A stretch of 64,000 nucleotides of DNA from contig JBBELK010000841.1 of assembly GCA_037783545.1 (NCBI GenBank), positions 62,001 to 126,000 of the forward strand. The letters are read 5' to 3'. Made by a program: the position numbers and the translations under genes. Below the pieces are notes generated by a model that ran no database searches, was not told where the DNA came from, and worked only from the letters and a program-made list of their open reading frames with translations. The stretch is from Henricia sp. BOLD:AAB3569 (taxonomy: Eukaryota; Echinodermata; Asteroidea; Spinulosida; Echinasteridae). Shown here piece by piece: positions 62,603-64,000 of this stretch (the first letter of the stretch is position 1; each line of letters starts with the position of its first letter).

Positions 62603-64000
62603 TTGCGCACTTGTCCTAAAAAATTGACAGACTTTCGCCGGGAAATGGCAGAGAAATTTCAGAGTTTAGAAAAAAAAAGGGGTTGGCGCTTCCTGGATGC
62701 TCCCGCAACCTGTGGCTGTCTGTACACACCTCTTTGGTGTATTCCTGACTCGTGCGCATGCTCAGTCCTTCGGACTGTCGTTGACACGGCCCAGTTTGGG
62801 ACGGGATTTTGGTCAAAGTGTGGTCCAAACGTCGGCAAATTTGGAGGTCAAAAAATATTCCGACGAACTTCAAATGTTGCATGCTCCAAACACTCTATAT
62901 TGCGCACTTGTCCTAAAAAATTGACAGACTTTCGCCTGGAAATGGCAGAGAAATGTCAGAGTTTAGAAAAAAAGGGGTTGGCGCTTCCTGGATGCTCCCG
63001 CAACCTGTGGCTGTCTATACACACCTCTTTGGTGTATTCCTGACTCGTGCGCATGCTCAGTTCTTCGGACAGTCGTTGACACGGCCCAGTTTGGGACGGG
63101 ATTTTGGTCAAAGTGTGGTCCAAACGTCGGCAAATTTGGAGGTCAAAAAATATTCCGACGAACTTCAAATTTTGCATGCTCCAAACACTCTATATTGCGC
63201 ACTTGTCCTAAAAAATTGACAGACTTTCGCCGGGAAATGGCAGAGAAATTTCAGAGTTTAGAAAAAAAAGGGGTTGGCGCTTCCTGGATGCTCCCGCAAC
63301 CTGTGGCTGTCTGTACACACCTCTTTGGTGTATTCCTGACTCGTGCGCATGCTCAGTCCTTCGGACTGTCGTTGACACGGCCCAGTTTGGGACGGGATTT
63401 TGGTCAAAGTGTGGTCCAAACGTCGGCAAATTTGGAGGTCAAAAAATATTCCGACGAACTTCAAATTTTGCATGCTCCAAACACTCTATATTGCGCACTT
63501 GTCCTAAAAAATTGACAGACTTTCGCCGGGAAATGGCAGAGAAATTTCAGAGTTTAGAAAAAAAAGGGGTTGGCGCTTCCTGGATGCTCCCGCAACCTGT
63601 GGCTGTCTGTACACACCTCTTTGGTGTATTCCTGACTCGTGCGCATGCTCAGTCCTTCGGACTGTCGTTGACACGGCCCAGTTTGGGACGGGATTTTGGT
63701 CAAAGTGTGGTCCAAACGTCGGCAAATTTGGAGGTCAAAAAATATTCCGACGAACTTCAAATTTTGCATGCTCCAAACACTCTATATTGCGCACTTGTCC
63801 TAAAAAATTGACAGACTTTCGCCGGGAAATGGCAGAGAAATTTCAGAGTTTAGAAAAAAAAAGGGGTTGGCGCTTCCTGGATGCTCCCGCAACCTGTGGC
63901 TGTCTGTACACACCTCTTTGGTGTATTCCTGACTCGTGCGCATGCTCAGTCCTTCGGACTGTCGTTGACACGGCCCAGTTTGGGACGGGATTTTGGTCAA

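Larger units (their letters stand above)
3818..64000 (+). repeat. Satellite DNA array, 296-bp monomer, about 207 copies, continues past window
   Basis: This is one head-to-tail array in a single orientation, without any interruption. The standard monomer is 296 bp; lengths of 294, 295, 297 and 298 bp arise mainly from an A6-A9 run, and a 260-bp class lacks 36 bp. Monomers differ from one another by only a few bases. Because 296 is not a multiple of 3 and each monomer carries in-frame stops, no repeat-wide protein exists. Stretches outside the higher-order blocks listed below (for example 38881-42320, 46396-48172 and 62307-64000) hold ordinary monomers. The array could be pericentromeric, centromeric or another heterochromatic block; the sequence does not decide. 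I do not recognise the satellite family. Confidence 0.98.

Noticed and set aside
3818-64000. Hundreds of open frames of 61-303 codons on both strands of the array
   Set aside because: They are products of a tandem repeat with few stops. The same peptide appears in shifting frames because 296 is not a multiple of 3, many start at TTG instead of ATG, and single-base length changes in the A run alter them freely. There is no sign of coding constraint.
3818-64000. CRISPR array
   Set aside because: The repeats are contiguous 260-297 bp monomers without unique spacers, in a eukaryotic context.

Overview
This window looks like a piece of an animal (metazoan) nuclear genome. It holds one protein-coding element and one very long tandem repeat. 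The first 3.8 kb is the 3' part of a LINE (non-LTR) retrotransposon. Its endonuclease/reverse-transcriptase reading frame is intact over 1148 codons, and the element ends in a structured 3' untranslated region. Everything from about 3818 to 64000 is one uninterrupted satellite array, with no other gene, RNA gene or mobile element that I can see. The protein has the L1/Tx1-type layout (AP-like endonuclease, reverse transcriptase, C-terminal CCHC), which is common in aquatic animals, but the sequence does not let me name a species.

Region 1 to 3817: LINE on the + strand. Endonuclease, reverse-transcriptase and CCHC motifs are all present. The 3' UTR is T-rich and contains two diverged copies of a compact folded element of about 60 nt (3590-3650 and 3721-3780). 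Each copy opens with the same 15-nt hairpin and is closed by an outer stem whose sequence differs between copies but still pairs. A GC-rich hairpin (3783-3803) and a short A-rich tail follow, and the satellite then begins in mid-monomer.

Region 3818 to 64000: about 207 head-to-tail monomers, all in one orientation. The standard monomer is 296 bp (47% GC, 15 CpG by hand count). A second size class of 260 bp (30 copies) lacks 36 bp carrying a perfect hairpin. Other length changes come mostly from an A6-A9 homopolymer. Shared rare variants show nested higher-order duplications with periods near 591, 852, 888, 1148, 1183, 1408, 1479, 1740, 2036, 2038, 2070, 2297, 3256, 3336 and 4744 bp. This is the signature of repeated local unequal exchange or amplification. 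At least one monomer (54389-54683) is a visible recombinant between two monomer types.

The two parts are probably linked by insertion: the LINE 3' end abuts a nearly standard monomer, as expected if the element inserted into an existing array. The 5' flank of the LINE lies outside the window, so a target-site duplication cannot be tested. No cellular gene, CRISPR array, operon or bacterial feature is present.
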